From Bacteroidetes bacterium GWA2_31_9 (GTDB taxonomy: Bacteria; Bacteroidota; Bacteroidia; Bacteroidales; GWF2-33-38), in NCBI GenBank assembly GCA_001768975.1, contig MEND01000131.1, positions 1-38,581 of the forward strand: a stretch of 38,581 bases of DNA, written 5' to 3'. Positions within the stretch are counted from its first letter, which is position 1, and each line of letters opens with the position of its first letter. The translations under genes and the position numbers were made by a program. The notes beneath the pieces are model-generated. The model was given only the letters and a program-made list of their open reading frames with translations, had not been told where the DNA came from and did not search any database. This document shows positions 9,413-19,868 of this stretch, piece by piece.

Positions 9413-11282
9413 CTAAAGCTTCGTAAACAGAATTTTTGCTTTTGAACTCGGGAACAATGTTCTTCATTTTTCTTACAATTTCAATACAATCGGGTGATTT
9501 TGTTAACGAAACAAGTTCCTCAACATCTATATTTACATCATCATGCTTATATTCTGCAACTTTCGCTATCATTATTTTTTTATGATGAGTTGGAAGATTA
9601 TTTTCATTAATGTTTAATAGTTCTTCGTATAGTTTTTCGCCTGGTCTTAGACCTGTAAATTCAATTTTAATATCTGTGCCAAGTGTTAAGCCCGAAAGTT
9701 TTATCATTTTTTTAGCCAAATCGACAATTTTAACCGGACGACCCATATCAAAAATATAAACTTCTCCTCCTTTTCCCATAGCTCCTGCTTCTAAAACCAG
9801 CTGACAGGCTTCAGGAATTGTCATAAAGAATCGGGTTATTTCGGGATGTGTTATTGTAACCGGCCCTCCGGCTTCGATTTGCTTTTTAAAACGAGGAATT
9901 ACCGAACCATTTGAGCCTAAAACATTGCCAAAACGAGTAGTTATAAATGCAGTTTCGGAGCATTGATTTAGAGATTGTATGTAGATTTCGGCAATTCGCT
10001 TCGATGCTCCCATTATGTTTGTTGGATTTACTGCTTTGTCGGTAGAAATCATTACAAACTTTACGATGTTATATTTATTGGCTAAATCGGCAACAACTTT
10101 GGTTCCGTAAACATTTGTTTTTATTGCTTCTGATGGATTGTTTTCCATCATTGGAACATGCTTGTAAGCTGCTGCATGAAAAACAATTGAAGGCTTAAAT
10201 TTACTTATTATTTCCTCAACTCGTGATTTATCAGTAACATTTCCAATTACTGCTTCATAATTTTTAAAGTTCCATTGTTCTAAAAGTTCAAGTTCTAAAT
10301 CGTAAAGTTCAGATTCTGCTTTATCAAATAATATTATTGATTTTGGATTGAAACTTGTTAACTGTCTGACAATTTCGCTACCGATTGAACCGGCGGCACC
10401 AGTTACTAAAACCGTAGAATTTAAAATAATATTCCCAATTTCTTTAACATCAAGTTTTATAGGACTACGTTCGAGTAAATCTTCAATTTTTACCGTTTTT
10501 ATCTGATTTAGACTTAATTCGCCATTAATCCAGTTTTCGATTGGTGGAACGTCTAAAACCTCAACATTATGATTTAAACAAATCTCAATTACATCTTTTT
10601 TGCGAGTTTTTCCAAGATGTTTTTTTGCAATAATTAATTTTGAAACAGAATGTTTGGTGAAAAGATATTCAAGTCTATCGACGTGTAAAATCGAAATTCC
10701 TTCTAGTTTTTTTCCTTTATTTCGGTTTGTGTTATCAATTAGAGCAACTATTTTATATTTAAATTCATGGTCGCTTTCTAGGGTTCGTTTTGTTGCCAGT
10801 GCAGTTTCGCCAGTTCCATAAATAACAATATTGTTTTTCTCTTTATTGGCTGTATTTAGTTCGTAATAGATAAATTTTACGAACATTCGAAAAGCAATCA
10901 AAACAAAAATAGAACTAATAAAATCAATAATAATAATTGAAAATGGAATAAAAAAAGTAGCATTAATAAAGTAGTATGAAACCACATTATATAATGCAAA
11001 AAGTACTGAGCCAGATAATATTGTAATAAAAATTCTTTCAGCATCTTCTGTACTTGTAAACCGTACAATACCGCTGTATGTTTTGCCTATTATAAAGCTA
11101 ATTATTCGAGCTATTATAACTGTTGGAATTACATATTTTAACGATTGTAAATCGGTTTCAGGAATTGAAAAATTAAACCTGAGCATATATGCCAGAATAA
11201 TACTAAATAATACAATAAATGTATCAATTAATAAAATTACCCATGAAGGAGTATTTTTTCTTAATAGATTAATCTGGTTCAT
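9396..11282 (-). CDS. Membrane nucleoside-diphosphate-sugar epimerase/dehydratase (CapD/PglF-like polysaccharide biosynthesis protein)
   Basis: N-terminal TM segments, VTGAAGSIGSEIVRQL Rossmann motif, HAAAYKHVPMMENNP, STDKAVNPTNIMGASKR. Confidence 0.92.
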   Translation of the reverse strand: MNQINLLRKNTPSWVILLIDTFIVLFSIILAYMLRFNFSIPETDLQSLKYVIPTVIIARIISFIIGKTYSGIVRFTSTEDAERIFITILSGSVLFALYNVVSYYFINATFFIPFSIIIIDFISSIFVLIAFRMFVKFIYYELNTANKEKNNIVIYGTGETALATKRTLESDHEFKYKIVALIDNTNRNKGKKLEGISILHVDRLEYLFTKHSVSKLIIAKKHLGKTRKKDVIEICLNHNVEVLDVPPIENWINGELSLNQIKTVKIEDLLERSPIKLDVKEIGNIILNSTVLVTGAAGSIGSEIVRQLTSFNPKSIILFDKAESELYDLELELLEQWNFKNYEAVIGNVTDKSRVEEIISKFKPSIVFHAAAYKHVPMMENNPSEAIKTNVYGTKVVADLANKYNIVKFVMISTDKAVNPTNIMGASKRIAEIYIQSLNQCSETAFITTRFGNVLGSNGSVIPRFKKQIEAGGPVTITHPEITRFFMTIPEACQLVLEAGAMGKGGEVYIFDMGRPVKIVDLAKKMIKLSGLTLGTDIKIEFTGLRPGEKLYEELLNINENNLPTHHKKIMIAKVAEYKHDDVNIDVEELVSLTKSPDCIEIVRKMKNIVPEFKSKNSVYEALDVKNE

Positions 11283-11345
11283 AACTTTTTCAAAAAAAAA
11301 GGCACAAGATTAACATCTTATGCCTAATTCAAAACCTAAAAAATT

Positions 11346-11663
11346 CTATAATAAAGCATCAATTTTAGATGCTAAAACGCTTTTTGGAACTGCGCCAACT
11401 TGTTTATCAGCAACTTCGCCATTTTTAATAAATAAAATTGTTGGAATATTTCTGATTCCAAATCTTGCAGAAATTCCAGGATTGCTGTCAACGTCAACTT
11501 TTCCAATTTTTGCTTTTCCTTGGTATTCATCAGCTAATTCGCTAATAATTGGAGCTACCATTCTGCATGGACCACACCATTCAGCCCAAAAATCAACAAC
11601 TACTGGTTTGTCAGATTTTAATACTTCTTCTTCAAAATTTAAATCTGTAAATTCTAATGCCAT
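11346..11663 (-). CDS. trxA: Thioredoxin
   Basis: VVDFWAEWCGPCRMVAP active site. Confidence 0.97.
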   Translation of the reverse strand: MALEFTDLNFEEEVLKSDKPVVVDFWAEWCGPCRMVAPIISELADEYQGKAKIGKVDVDSNPGISARFGIRNIPTILFIKNGEVADKQVGAVPKSVLASKIDALL

Positions 11664-11708
11664 GATTATAAGTGTTTAATTGTTATATATTTAAGTAATT
11701 CGGTGATT

Positions 11709-14700
11709 TTATTCAATTTTGTACTCAATAAAAGAATTTTTTTCGAGAAAATCAATAAATTCCTTTGAAATAAATACACGTTTTGTTCTTGAAAACAATT
11801 CAACTTGTATCTCGCTCAGTGGGTCGTATAATACAAAATTTAACTGAGTTTTTCCGGTATATTTATCAGAATATTCGAGTATGTTCTTAATCAGCTCTTT
11901 GTTTATGTCTGATGCTGAAACAATTAGCTTCAATCGCTTAATGCTCTTTTCACGCATTTCAGATAGCAGTTCAACATGCGAAATTCTAAATTCCATTTCA
12001 ACCTCTTGCTGTGGTTTATCTTTACTTGCATAAAAATTTCTTGCTTTGTAACGCCCTTTTATAAAAAGGCTAAAGCCCATAGTAAAGAATTTTTTGAAAT
12101 TCACATAGTCATCGGTAAATAAAGTAAACTTTATAGAATCGGTATAATCCTCAATCATATAAGTTCCATAAGGCTTTCCGGTTTTTCCGAGACCTTCTTT
12201 AACCTGAACAACAATACCAGCAATTGAATATTCTTTATCAAGATTCTTGTTAACCTCTTTAAGTTCAGTTATTGATGTATTACAGAAATGATCAATTTCA
12301 AGCCTGTAATCGTCGAGTGGATGAGCCGATAGATAAATTCCAATATGATCTTTTTCTTTATTTAACAAATCAAGATTTGTCCATTCTTCGCCAGTAGGAA
12401 TGTCGGGTTGTTGAATTTTTGCTTCTAAAATATCTCCAAATAAGGATTGTTGCATTGAGCTTTTATCTTCTTTAAATTTATTTCCATAGTTTATTAATTT
12501 CTCTATGAAATTTCCGCTTGAATCTTCAATAAAATACTGATGTCGAGCAATATTTGTAAACAAATCGAAGCCTCCTGATAAAGCTAAAGCTTCAAGTCCT
12601 TTTTTATTTACAGCCGACAAATTAATTCTTTCTATAAATTCGAAAAGGGAATTAAAGTTTCCATTTTTTTCTCTTTCTTCAATTATTGTGATTGCTGAGT
12701 TTTCGCCAAATCCTTTAACTGCAGCTAATCCAAATCTGATTGCTCCAGCTTTATTTACACTAAATCGTAAATCGCTTTCGTTAACATCTGGACCAAGAAC
12801 CTGAATTCCCATTCTTTTGCACTCGTCCATCAGAATTGTAATTTTTTTAATATCGTTGAGGTTACGACTAAGAACAGCCGCCATAAATTCTGCCGGATAA
12901 TGTGCTTTAAGATAAGCCATTCGGTACGACACATAAGCATAACAGGTTGAATGCGATTTGTTAAATGCATACTCTGCAAATGCTTCCCAATCTTGCCAAA
13001 CTTTGTGGGCAATTTTTTCGTCGTGATTGTTTTTTTTGCAACCTTCTATAAATTTGACTTTCAGTTTGTCCATTTCTTCACGCTTCTTTTTACCCATCGC
13101 TTTTCGGAGAATATCCGATTCGCCACGTGTAAATCCTGCCAAAGTTCTGGACAATAACATCACCTGTTCCTGATATACTGTAATTCCGTAGGTTTCTTTC
13201 AAAACCTCTTCCATCTCTGCCAAATCGTATTCGATTGGTTCTTTTCCGTGCTTTCTTTTTACAAACTTTGGAATGTACTCCATCGGACCAGGTCGATAAA
13301 GTGCATTCATTGCAATAATATCTTCGAATTTATTTGGTTTTAGTTCACGAAGATATTTTCTCATCCCTTCAGACTCAAACTGGAATACACCGGTAGTATC
13401 TCCCATACTGTATAAATGAAAGGTTTTTTCGTCGTCGTGAGGAATATTATCTATATCAATGTCTATTTTTCTTGTTTTCTTGATTAACTCTGTTGACTCT
13501 TTAATAATTGACAATGTTTTTAATCCTAGAAAATCCATTTTTAAAAGTCCAACTTGCTCAACAAGTGAACCTTCGAATTGTGTTACAAGTTCAATTGAAC
13601 CTGCATCTTTTGACATGTACAAAGGAATATACTCGTCTAAATCTTCTTTTCCTATAATTACTCCACAAGCATGAGTTCCAACATTTCGGATGCTTCCTTC
13701 GAGCGAAACGGCATATTTTAATGTGTTAGCAATCTGTATATTATCTGATTTTTTTGCATCTGCTAATTCGGGAACTTGCTTAAATGCGTCGATGAAGCTT
13801 GTTCCAGCTCTTTCGGGAACTAGTTTTGCAAGCCTGTCGGCATCTTTAAGTGGAAGATTTTCGACTCTTGCAACATCACGAATTGCCATTTTTGGTTGCA
13901 TACTTCCGAAAGTAATAATCTGAGCAACTCGTTTTACTCCATACTTTTCAACAACCCATTTCATTACTCTATCACGTCCCTCTTCGTCGAAGTCGATGTC
14001 GATATCAGGCATTGAAATACGATCAGGATTTAAAAATCTTTCGAAAAGTAAATTATATGCTAATGGATTAACATTTGTAATTTCAAGGCAATATGCAGCA
14101 ACTGAGCCAGCAGCAGAGCCTCTTCCTGGTCCAACCCACACACCCATTCCACGTGCTGCACGTAAAAAATCCTGAACAATAAGGAAATAACCAGGAAATC
14201 CCATATTGTTGATTGTTTCAAGCTCAAAATCAATACGTTCCTTTATTGCAATATCATAATTTTCGCCATATCTTTTAATTGCACCATCGTAAACAAGTTT
14301 TCGTAAATAATCGGACTCCAGTTTTACACGAATTACTTTTTCGTATCCGCCAAGTCGCTTATAAGCATCCTCGCTATACTCTTCTATAAGTTGAGCTTCT
14401 GAAAATTTACTTTTATAACCTTCTTCTGTATCGAAACTATCAGGAATTGGAAAAACAGGCATTATTGGACTGCTGTTTAAATTGTATGTTTCAATTTTTT
14501 CGGCTACTTCTAAAGTATTGCTAATGACTTCTGGTAAGTCTGCAAATATTTCTGCCATTTCAGCAGGACTTTTAAGATATTCCTGCTTTGTATAACGCAT
14601 TCGTTTAAAATCGCTTACAAGACTGTTTGTGTTAATGCAAATTAAGCGATCGTGAGCTTCTGCATCTTGAGCCTCAACAAAATGGACATCGTTGGTTGCT

Positions 14701-15332
14701 ACAACTTTAACATTATGTTTTTTTGCTAATCGAATTAGTTCGACATTAGCTCTTAGCTGCAATTGATAAACTTCTTGATCTGCCGATGGATCAGTAGTTT
14801 TATGACGTTGAATTTCGAGATAATAGTCATCGCCAAAAAGTGCTTTATATTCTTCAATTGCTTTTTCGGCTTTGTCAATATCGTTTTTAAGAATTGCTCT
14901 GGGAACTTCACCTGCAATACATGCCGAAAGAGCAATAATTCCTTCATGATGTTTTGCTAAAATTTCCTTGTCGATTCGTGGTTTGTAGTAAAATCCTTCG
15001 GTATAAGCCATGGTTACAAGCTTGATAAGATTTTTATAACCAACCAGATTTTTTGCAAGTAATATTAAATGATTTCCACTAGCATCTTCTTTTGTTGATT
15101 TGTCGAATCGGCTTGTACGAGCAACATAAGCCTCGCATCCAAGAATTGGCTTGATATTGTTTTTTATAGCTGTATCGTAAAAAGTTTTAGCTCCAAACAT
15201 GTTTCCATGGTCGGTAAGAGCTATAGATGTCATGTTATATTCTTTGGCTTTTTTAATAAGAAGCTTAATATCAGACGCTCCATCTAGTACAGAATACATT
15301 GAATGGACATGTAGGTGAACAAAGTTCGACAT
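11709..15332 (-). CDS. dnaE: DNA polymerase III subunit alpha
   Basis: PHP domain HLHVHSMYSVLDGASDI, PDIDIDFDEEGRD, ALYRPGPM, VYQEQVM, AFNKSHS; 1207 aa. Confidence 0.98.
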   Translation of the reverse strand: MSNFVHLHVHSMYSVLDGASDIKLLIKKAKEYNMTSIALTDHGNMFGAKTFYDTAIKNNIKPILGCEAYVARTSRFDKSTKEDASGNHLILLAKNLVGYKNLIKLVTMAYTEGFYYKPRIDKEILAKHHEGIIALSACIAGEVPRAILKNDIDKAEKAIEEYKALFGDDYYLEIQRHKTTDPSADQEVYQLQLRANVELIRLAKKHNVKVVATNDVHFVEAQDAEAHDRLICINTNSLVSDFKRMRYTKQEYLKSPAEMAEIFADLPEVISNTLEVAEKIETYNLNSSPIMPVFPIPDSFDTEEGYKSKFSEAQLIEEYSEDAYKRLGGYEKVIRVKLESDYLRKLVYDGAIKRYGENYDIAIKERIDFELETINNMGFPGYFLIVQDFLRAARGMGVWVGPGRGSAAGSVAAYCLEITNVNPLAYNLLFERFLNPDRISMPDIDIDFDEEGRDRVMKWVVEKYGVKRVAQIITFGSMQPKMAIRDVARVENLPLKDADRLAKLVPERAGTSFIDAFKQVPELADAKKSDNIQIANTLKYAVSLEGSIRNVGTHACGVIIGKEDLDEYIPLYMSKDAGSIELVTQFEGSLVEQVGLLKMDFLGLKTLSIIKESTELIKKTRKIDIDIDNIPHDDEKTFHLYSMGDTTGVFQFESEGMRKYLRELKPNKFEDIIAMNALYRPGPMEYIPKFVKRKHGKEPIEYDLAEMEEVLKETYGITVYQEQVMLLSRTLAGFTRGESDILRKAMGKKKREEMDKLKVKFIEGCKKNNHDEKIAHKVWQDWEAFAEYAFNKSHSTCYAYVSYRMAYLKAHYPAEFMAAVLSRNLNDIKKITILMDECKRMGIQVLGPDVNESDLRFSVNKAGAIRFGLAAVKGFGENSAITIIEEREKNGNFNSLFEFIERINLSAVNKKGLEALALSGGFDLFTNIARHQYFIEDSSGNFIEKLINYGNKFKEDKSSMQQSLFGDILEAKIQQPDIPTGEEWTNLDLLNKEKDHIGIYLSAHPLDDYRLEIDHFCNTSITELKEVNKNLDKEYSIAGIVVQVKEGLGKTGKPYGTYMIEDYTDSIKFTLFTDDYVNFKKFFTMGFSLFIKGRYKARNFYASKDKPQQEVEMEFRISHVELLSEMREKSIKRLKLIVSASDINKELIKNILEYSDKYTGKTQLNFVLYDPLSEIQVELFSRTKRVFISKEFIDFLEKNSFIEYKIE

Positions 15333-15425
15333 TTTGAGATTATATGTTTTAGATTTTTGTAAAAATAGTGTAAAAGTTGGCTGTATTTTGATGTGTTGAT
15401 GAAATGTTGATAAAAAGGATAAGTC

Positions 15426-16259
15426 TTAAATCAACTTAATTCCATCAGCCAATAACTCTATTTTCTTTTGTTTGTACAAAGTGCCGATTGCTTTTTTGTA
15501 AGCTTTTTTGCTTATTCCAAATTCGGAATAAATATCATCTGGTGAGCTTTTATCGGTTATTTGTAAAAACCCATCATTATCGACTAAAGTTTGATAAATT
15601 ATTTCGCAATTTGGGTCGTTAGAGTTTTCAAATCCAATTGGATGAAGCGAAATGTCAACTTTATTGTCTTCTCTGATTTTTTTAACATATCCTAAATGTT
15701 TTTCGCCAATATTTAGTCTTTTGAATATTTCGTTGTCGAAAATTAGTCCGCTGTGTTTATTGTTTATAATTACTGAATATCCCATATCTGTTTGTCTCAA
15801 GATTAGAATATCAACTTTTTCACCTTCTTTAATTGTTAAAACGTCGTTACTAAGATATTTTTCAACTTTGTTGCTGGCAAAAAGTCGGTCGGTTTCTTTA
15901 TCAAGGTCTAAATAAACAACATACCAACGACCTCTTTCCATCCTCATGCGTTGCTCTTTGAATGGAACCAGTAAGTTTTTTTCCATTCCCCAATCGACAA
16001 AAGTTCCGACTCTTGCTTCGTCAGTTACTTCTAATAATGCAAATTCATGTAAAAGTATTTTTGGAGTTAAATTAGTTGCTATTTTTCGTTCTTCGCCATC
16101 ACGATAAACAAAAACATCAATTTTATCGCCCATGTTTACATTTTCAGGACAATATTTTAGTGGCAAAAGAACATCTTCGCCTGAATCATCGCCAAGAAAC
16201 AAGCCAACGCTTGTTGACCTTAAAATTGTAAGATTATTGTATTTCCCTATTTCAATCAC
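15426..16259 (-). CDS. S1-like RNA-binding protein, CvfB family
   Basis: S1-like repeats GLFLGDDSGEDVLLPLKY, VGTFVDWGMEKNLLVPFKEQ...GRWYVVYLDLDKETDRLFASNKV, C-terminal winged-helix-like segment. Confidence 0.88.
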   Translation of the reverse strand: MIEIGKYNNLTILRSTSVGLFLGDDSGEDVLLPLKYCPENVNMGDKIDVFVYRDGEERKIATNLTPKILLHEFALLEVTDEARVGTFVDWGMEKNLLVPFKEQRMRMERGRWYVVYLDLDKETDRLFASNKVEKYLSNDVLTIKEGEKVDILILRQTDMGYSVIINNKHSGLIFDNEIFKRLNIGEKHLGYVKKIREDNKVDISLHPIGFENSNDPNCEIIYQTLVDNDGFLQITDKSSPDDIYSEFGISKKAYKKAIGTLYKQKKIELLADGIKLI

Positions 16260-16350
16260 TTTAAAAAAGATTTTTTACAAAACTAATCATTAGTAATGAG
16301 TGTTTGTAAGAAAACTCCAAAAAACAAAAAACAAATGTCAAACAAATTCC

Positions 16351-16429
16351 AATTCTCAAAATCTCAATTATTAAAACAGCTTAGATATTAGTTAGTTGTA
16401 ATTTAAGATTTATTTGGATTTTGAGAATT
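16351..16429. repeat. 13-bp inverted repeat in the intergenic region
   Basis: AATTCTCAAAATC (16351-16363) and GATTTTGAGAATT (16417-16429). Confidence 0.55.
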
Positions 16430-16619
16430 AACTTCGTTGAGCTCGCAAGCTCGGTTGAAATTAGATATTTCTAAAAACACACTGTTTTTCAAGAAGCACT
16501 AATTATACATAAAACGTAATAATTTATTTGCATTTTATATTTCAAAACTAATAACTAAAATTTTTAGTAAAAATGTACAAATTTACACCACGCACAGTAT
16601 AATAAAATGGTAGAAAAGG

Positions 16620-17021
16620 CTATTTGTCTTTTTGTAATAACAAAAACAAGTAAGTAAGAGAGCCTTCAACTATAGCACAGCCAAAACATCTACCGCCAAA
16701 TGGTGCTAATGGATTATTCACATCATAGTAGTATTTATTTGATATAAGAAACGTTTTATTTTCATGATTATAAAAAGGATTGAATCGCGAATTTTTTAAA
16801 TAAAGTGAATCGTGATAAATATTGAAAGGAGATAATATTATTCTATTTTTAAAAGTGTAGTTTGATAAAGGAACTTTCTTATTACTTATTTCATTAAAAG
16901 TTAAAAAATCAAATGGTTTTTTAATGAGTTTTGCTGTGTCAGGTTTTGAAAATGTACTTGTTTGGGCATTACAAAAGGCTGAAAATATTACAATTAAAGA
17001 TGTTAACAAAGATTTTTGCAT
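16620..17021 (-). CDS. Hypothetical secreted protein
   Basis: Signal peptide MQKSLLTSLIVIFSAFCNAQ; no recognised domain. Confidence 0.6.
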   Translation of the reverse strand: MQKSLLTSLIVIFSAFCNAQTSTFSKPDTAKLIKKPFDFLTFNEISNKKVPLSNYTFKNRIILSPFNIYHDSLYLKNSRFNPFYNHENKTFLISNKYYYDVNNPLAPFGGRCFGCAIVEGSLTYLFLLLQKDK

Positions 17022-17068
17022 AATGGTTTTTACGCTTTATTAATTTTTTAGTTTTGATGTTATTAAAC

Positions 17069-17485
17069 TTAAAATTGCAGTCTTTTTACTATTAGTTCAT
17101 CTATTAATGTTTTAAGTGGCAAAAATGATTCATTGTCACTGATTTCAAATTTTAAGGCAAATCCTTCAGAATATTTTTTAGCATTTTTTATTTGATTATG
17201 TAATTCAATTAAATTATTGTTTGATATAAATTCACTTTTTTCTTGCTCCCGGAGAGTTAAACTTATAATAAAAGAATTGTTTAAAGGGATTAAATAAAAT
17301 AGTGCCTTTTTACCATTATGCACTTTGAGCATCCAACCACTACTTTTTGAAAAATGCCATTCTTTTTTAAATTGATTTGCTAGAATGTTAAGTTCACTAT
17401 AATAAATATAACTTTTATTAAGAATTCTCTTAATATCCTCATCTGATGGTTGTATGGTTTTGTCTGAAAAAGGTCTTTCGTCCAT
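17069..17485 (-). CDS. DUF3788-like protein (ORF opens at 17581; MDERPF start at 17485 preferred)
   Basis: WHFSKSSGWMLKVHNGKKALFYLIPLNNSFIISLTL pattern; starts 11 bp after the kinase ORF ends. Confidence 0.6.
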   Translation of the reverse strand: MDERPFSDKTIQPSDEDIKRILNKSYIYYSELNILANQFKKEWHFSKSSGWMLKVHNGKKALFYLIPLNNSFIISLTLREQEKSEFISNNNLIELHNQIKNAKKYSEGFALKFEISDNESFLPLKTLIDELIVKRLQF

Positions 17486-17495
17486 ATTATGATAT

Positions 17496-19100
17496 TCATA
17501 TTTCAGTTTTTTCGATTTCTGAAACTGGGTTATATGGAATACTAAAATAAAAAACGGAACCTTTATCAATTTCTGATTCAACCCAAATTCTGCCGCCTAA
17601 TAATTCTGTGAAAGCTTTTGATATTGTAAGACCTAAGCCAGTCCCACCATATTTTTTATTAATGTTGTCGTTAGCTTGGCTAAAACGTTCAAATATTTTT
17701 TCTAGCATTTCTGATTTTATTCCTATCCCAGTATCTTTGACGTAAAACTCAAGCTCTATTTGTTGCTCTGTATCAACAATGTCGAAAGTCTGAGGTTTTA
17801 AATAATATCCAATTTCAATATTTCCTTGATTTGTAAATTTTAAAGCATTCGTTATTAGGTTGCTAAGTATTTGTGTGACTTTAATGTTGTCAGTATATAT
17901 TTCAGATTCATTGTTGTTTAATTGAAAATTTGAATGAATTGATATGTTTTTATTTTTTATTTGAAGTTTGAATGAAGATATTAAATCAGAAATTAAATTA
18001 TTAATACAAACTTTTTGAATTTTAAGTTTTTCTTGCTTAGTTTCAAGAGATGAAATTGTTATTATGTCTGAAATTATAGACAGAAGTTGGTCAGTACTTT
18101 TTTTAATTATTGAAACATATTTCTTTTTGTCGTCAAATAATAAGTCTGGTTCGTCAAGAAGGTCGCTAAATCCAACAATTGCATTCATTGGTGTTCTAAT
18201 TTCGTGAGAAATGTTTTGTAAAAAAGCAGTTTTCAAATTGTCGCTTTCTTCAGCCTTTTCTTTAGCCTTTCGTAACTCTATTTCCGTTTCTTTAATTTTA
18301 GAAATATCATAACTTAATACAATTATGTCTTTTAATTCAGCTTTTTCATTATAACCTGGAACATAATTTACGTTTATATATCGTTCGCCTTCAGCGAGTT
18401 TAAACGAGTTAATGTATGAAGATGGTCTTCCCTGCCTGACTTCATTAATATGTTTCATAGCAAATTTTGTATTTTCTTCTCCAATAACCTCAGAAATATG
18501 TGCACCAATTATCTCGTTCATTGTTTTATTAAAACTTGAAGTAAAGTTTAAACTAACAAATTTATATTTCAAGGTATTAATATCAACAACAGCTATATAT
18601 GCAGGAATATTATCAGTTATATTTTTAAGTAAATTTGCATATTCTTCAGCTTTTTCTTTTGCATTAATAATATCACATTCATTTTTTTTAAAATCAGTTA
18701 TATCTTGAGATATAACTTGAACAGAAACAACCTTTTTATTTTCATCAAATACTGGTAGATAAGTTGATTTAAAACATTTATTTTGAGATAATAAAGAAAA
18801 CTCTGTTTCAAAAACTTCTGAAATCCCAGTACTTATTACCCTTTTCATTCTGTCAAAAACATTTTTTCCTTTTTTTTCTCCAAAAATTTCTAAAACAGAT
18901 AACCCAATTCCGCCATTTTCACCTGCTCCAAGATAATCTTTTGATAATTTATTTTGTAAAATTAACACACAATTTGTATCAAAAATTGCATTTGCGGTAC
19001 CAGTAGAATCAAAAATTAGTTTGTAGTTTCGCTCTATTTCTCTAATTTTTTCTTTTGACTTATTTAATTCAACATTTAATGAATTGAAATCTTCTATCAT
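17496..19100 (-). CDS. PAS-domain sensor histidine kinase, apparently soluble
   Basis: Two PAS-like regions, H-box FLQNISHEIRTPMNAIVGFSDLL, N-box NLITNALKFTNQG, G-boxes DTGIGIKSEMLEKIFERF and GGTGLGLTISK. Confidence 0.93.
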   Translation of the reverse strand: MIEDFNSLNVELNKSKEKIREIERNYKLIFDSTGTANAIFDTNCVLILQNKLSKDYLGAGENGGIGLSVLEIFGEKKGKNVFDRMKRVISTGISEVFETEFSLLSQNKCFKSTYLPVFDENKKVVSVQVISQDITDFKKNECDIINAKEKAEEYANLLKNITDNIPAYIAVVDINTLKYKFVSLNFTSSFNKTMNEIIGAHISEVIGEENTKFAMKHINEVRQGRPSSYINSFKLAEGERYINVNYVPGYNEKAELKDIIVLSYDISKIKETEIELRKAKEKAEESDNLKTAFLQNISHEIRTPMNAIVGFSDLLDEPDLLFDDKKKYVSIIKKSTDQLLSIISDIITISSLETKQEKLKIQKVCINNLISDLISSFKLQIKNKNISIHSNFQLNNNESEIYTDNIKVTQILSNLITNALKFTNQGNIEIGYYLKPQTFDIVDTEQQIELEFYVKDTGIGIKSEMLEKIFERFSQANDNINKKYGGTGLGLTISKAFTELLGGRIWVESEIDKGSVFYFSIPYNPVSEIEKTEI

Positions 19101-19457
19101 CGTCTAAATCTCTTTGTTTTAAACTTAAAGCAAAATTGATTTTGTATTCAAACAAAAATAATCAAAAAGCTATATAAATATTAAAAATTTAGTATTAATA
19201 ATAAGAAGTATGGAACAAATTACATATCAACTCACTAAAAAAAAGTGCAAATTAAACCCGTACAGTTTTGTGAACTAAATATATGATACATAAAGTAATA
19301 CACTAATAATTGGTATGGTATAGATTTAACCTAATTAATTCATAAAAAAAATTCATAACACTTGTCCCGATTATTGAATTATAGTAAAAATAAGCTTAAT
19401 TGTATCGCTAACAATTTTGTAGCATTGTTCTTAATTTTGTACTAAATAATTTTGAGC

Positions 19458-19612
19458 TTGCCCATAGGGCAATAATGGCAATAAAAAAGCACAAGCGACA
19501 ATTCAGGATTTCCCATAGTGAATATATATGATACAATTTGTTGATGTATATGTCCTACGGACAAACTTTAATCTCGTTATTGTATTTTATTGACACTGAA
19601 GCTCTAAGGGCT
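19458..19612. mobile_element. Transposase-less left+right palindrome element (MITE/BIME-like derivative of the 5965-6585 element)
   Basis: TTGCCCATAGGGCAA (19458-19472) TAATGGCAATAAAAAA ... TTCCCATAGTGAAT (19510-19523) ... TGTCCTACGGACA (19551-19563) ... TTTATTGACACTGA AGCTCTAAGGGCT (19600-19612). Confidence 0.65.
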
Positions 19613-19846
19613 ATTTTATGAAATCAAATTATGTTGCTTACTTAAAAATAGGACAGTTTCGTTTGTTGGCGACTCAGAAGATTTTAAATTCAGAGTTCAA
19701 ATGTTCGAATATTCTATTGTTCAAACATTTAAGAACATTTGTAAATAATTCAGGTTAATAGTTTTTAGTTTCGATGTTATTAAACTTAAAGTATTGAATT
19801 TAGTAACAAAAAAACGATACTCCTTTTAGTAGTCTAATTGAAAATG

Positions 19847-19854
19847 TATATTTG
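19847..19854 (+). promoter_or_regulatory. Candidate -7 element (TATATTTG) upstream of nadB
   Basis: TAnnTTTG match 15 bp before ATG 19869. Confidence 0.4.
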
Positions 19855-19868
19855 TCAAATTTTTTTCC

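Noticed and set aside
10600-10821. Short ORFs opposite the CapD-like gene, trxA, dnaE, nadB and murF-alr (e.g. 10600-10821, 11320-11679, 12951-13157, 20972-21157, 24885-25115)
   Set aside because: Each is antisense to a confidently identified gene and shows no family resemblance.
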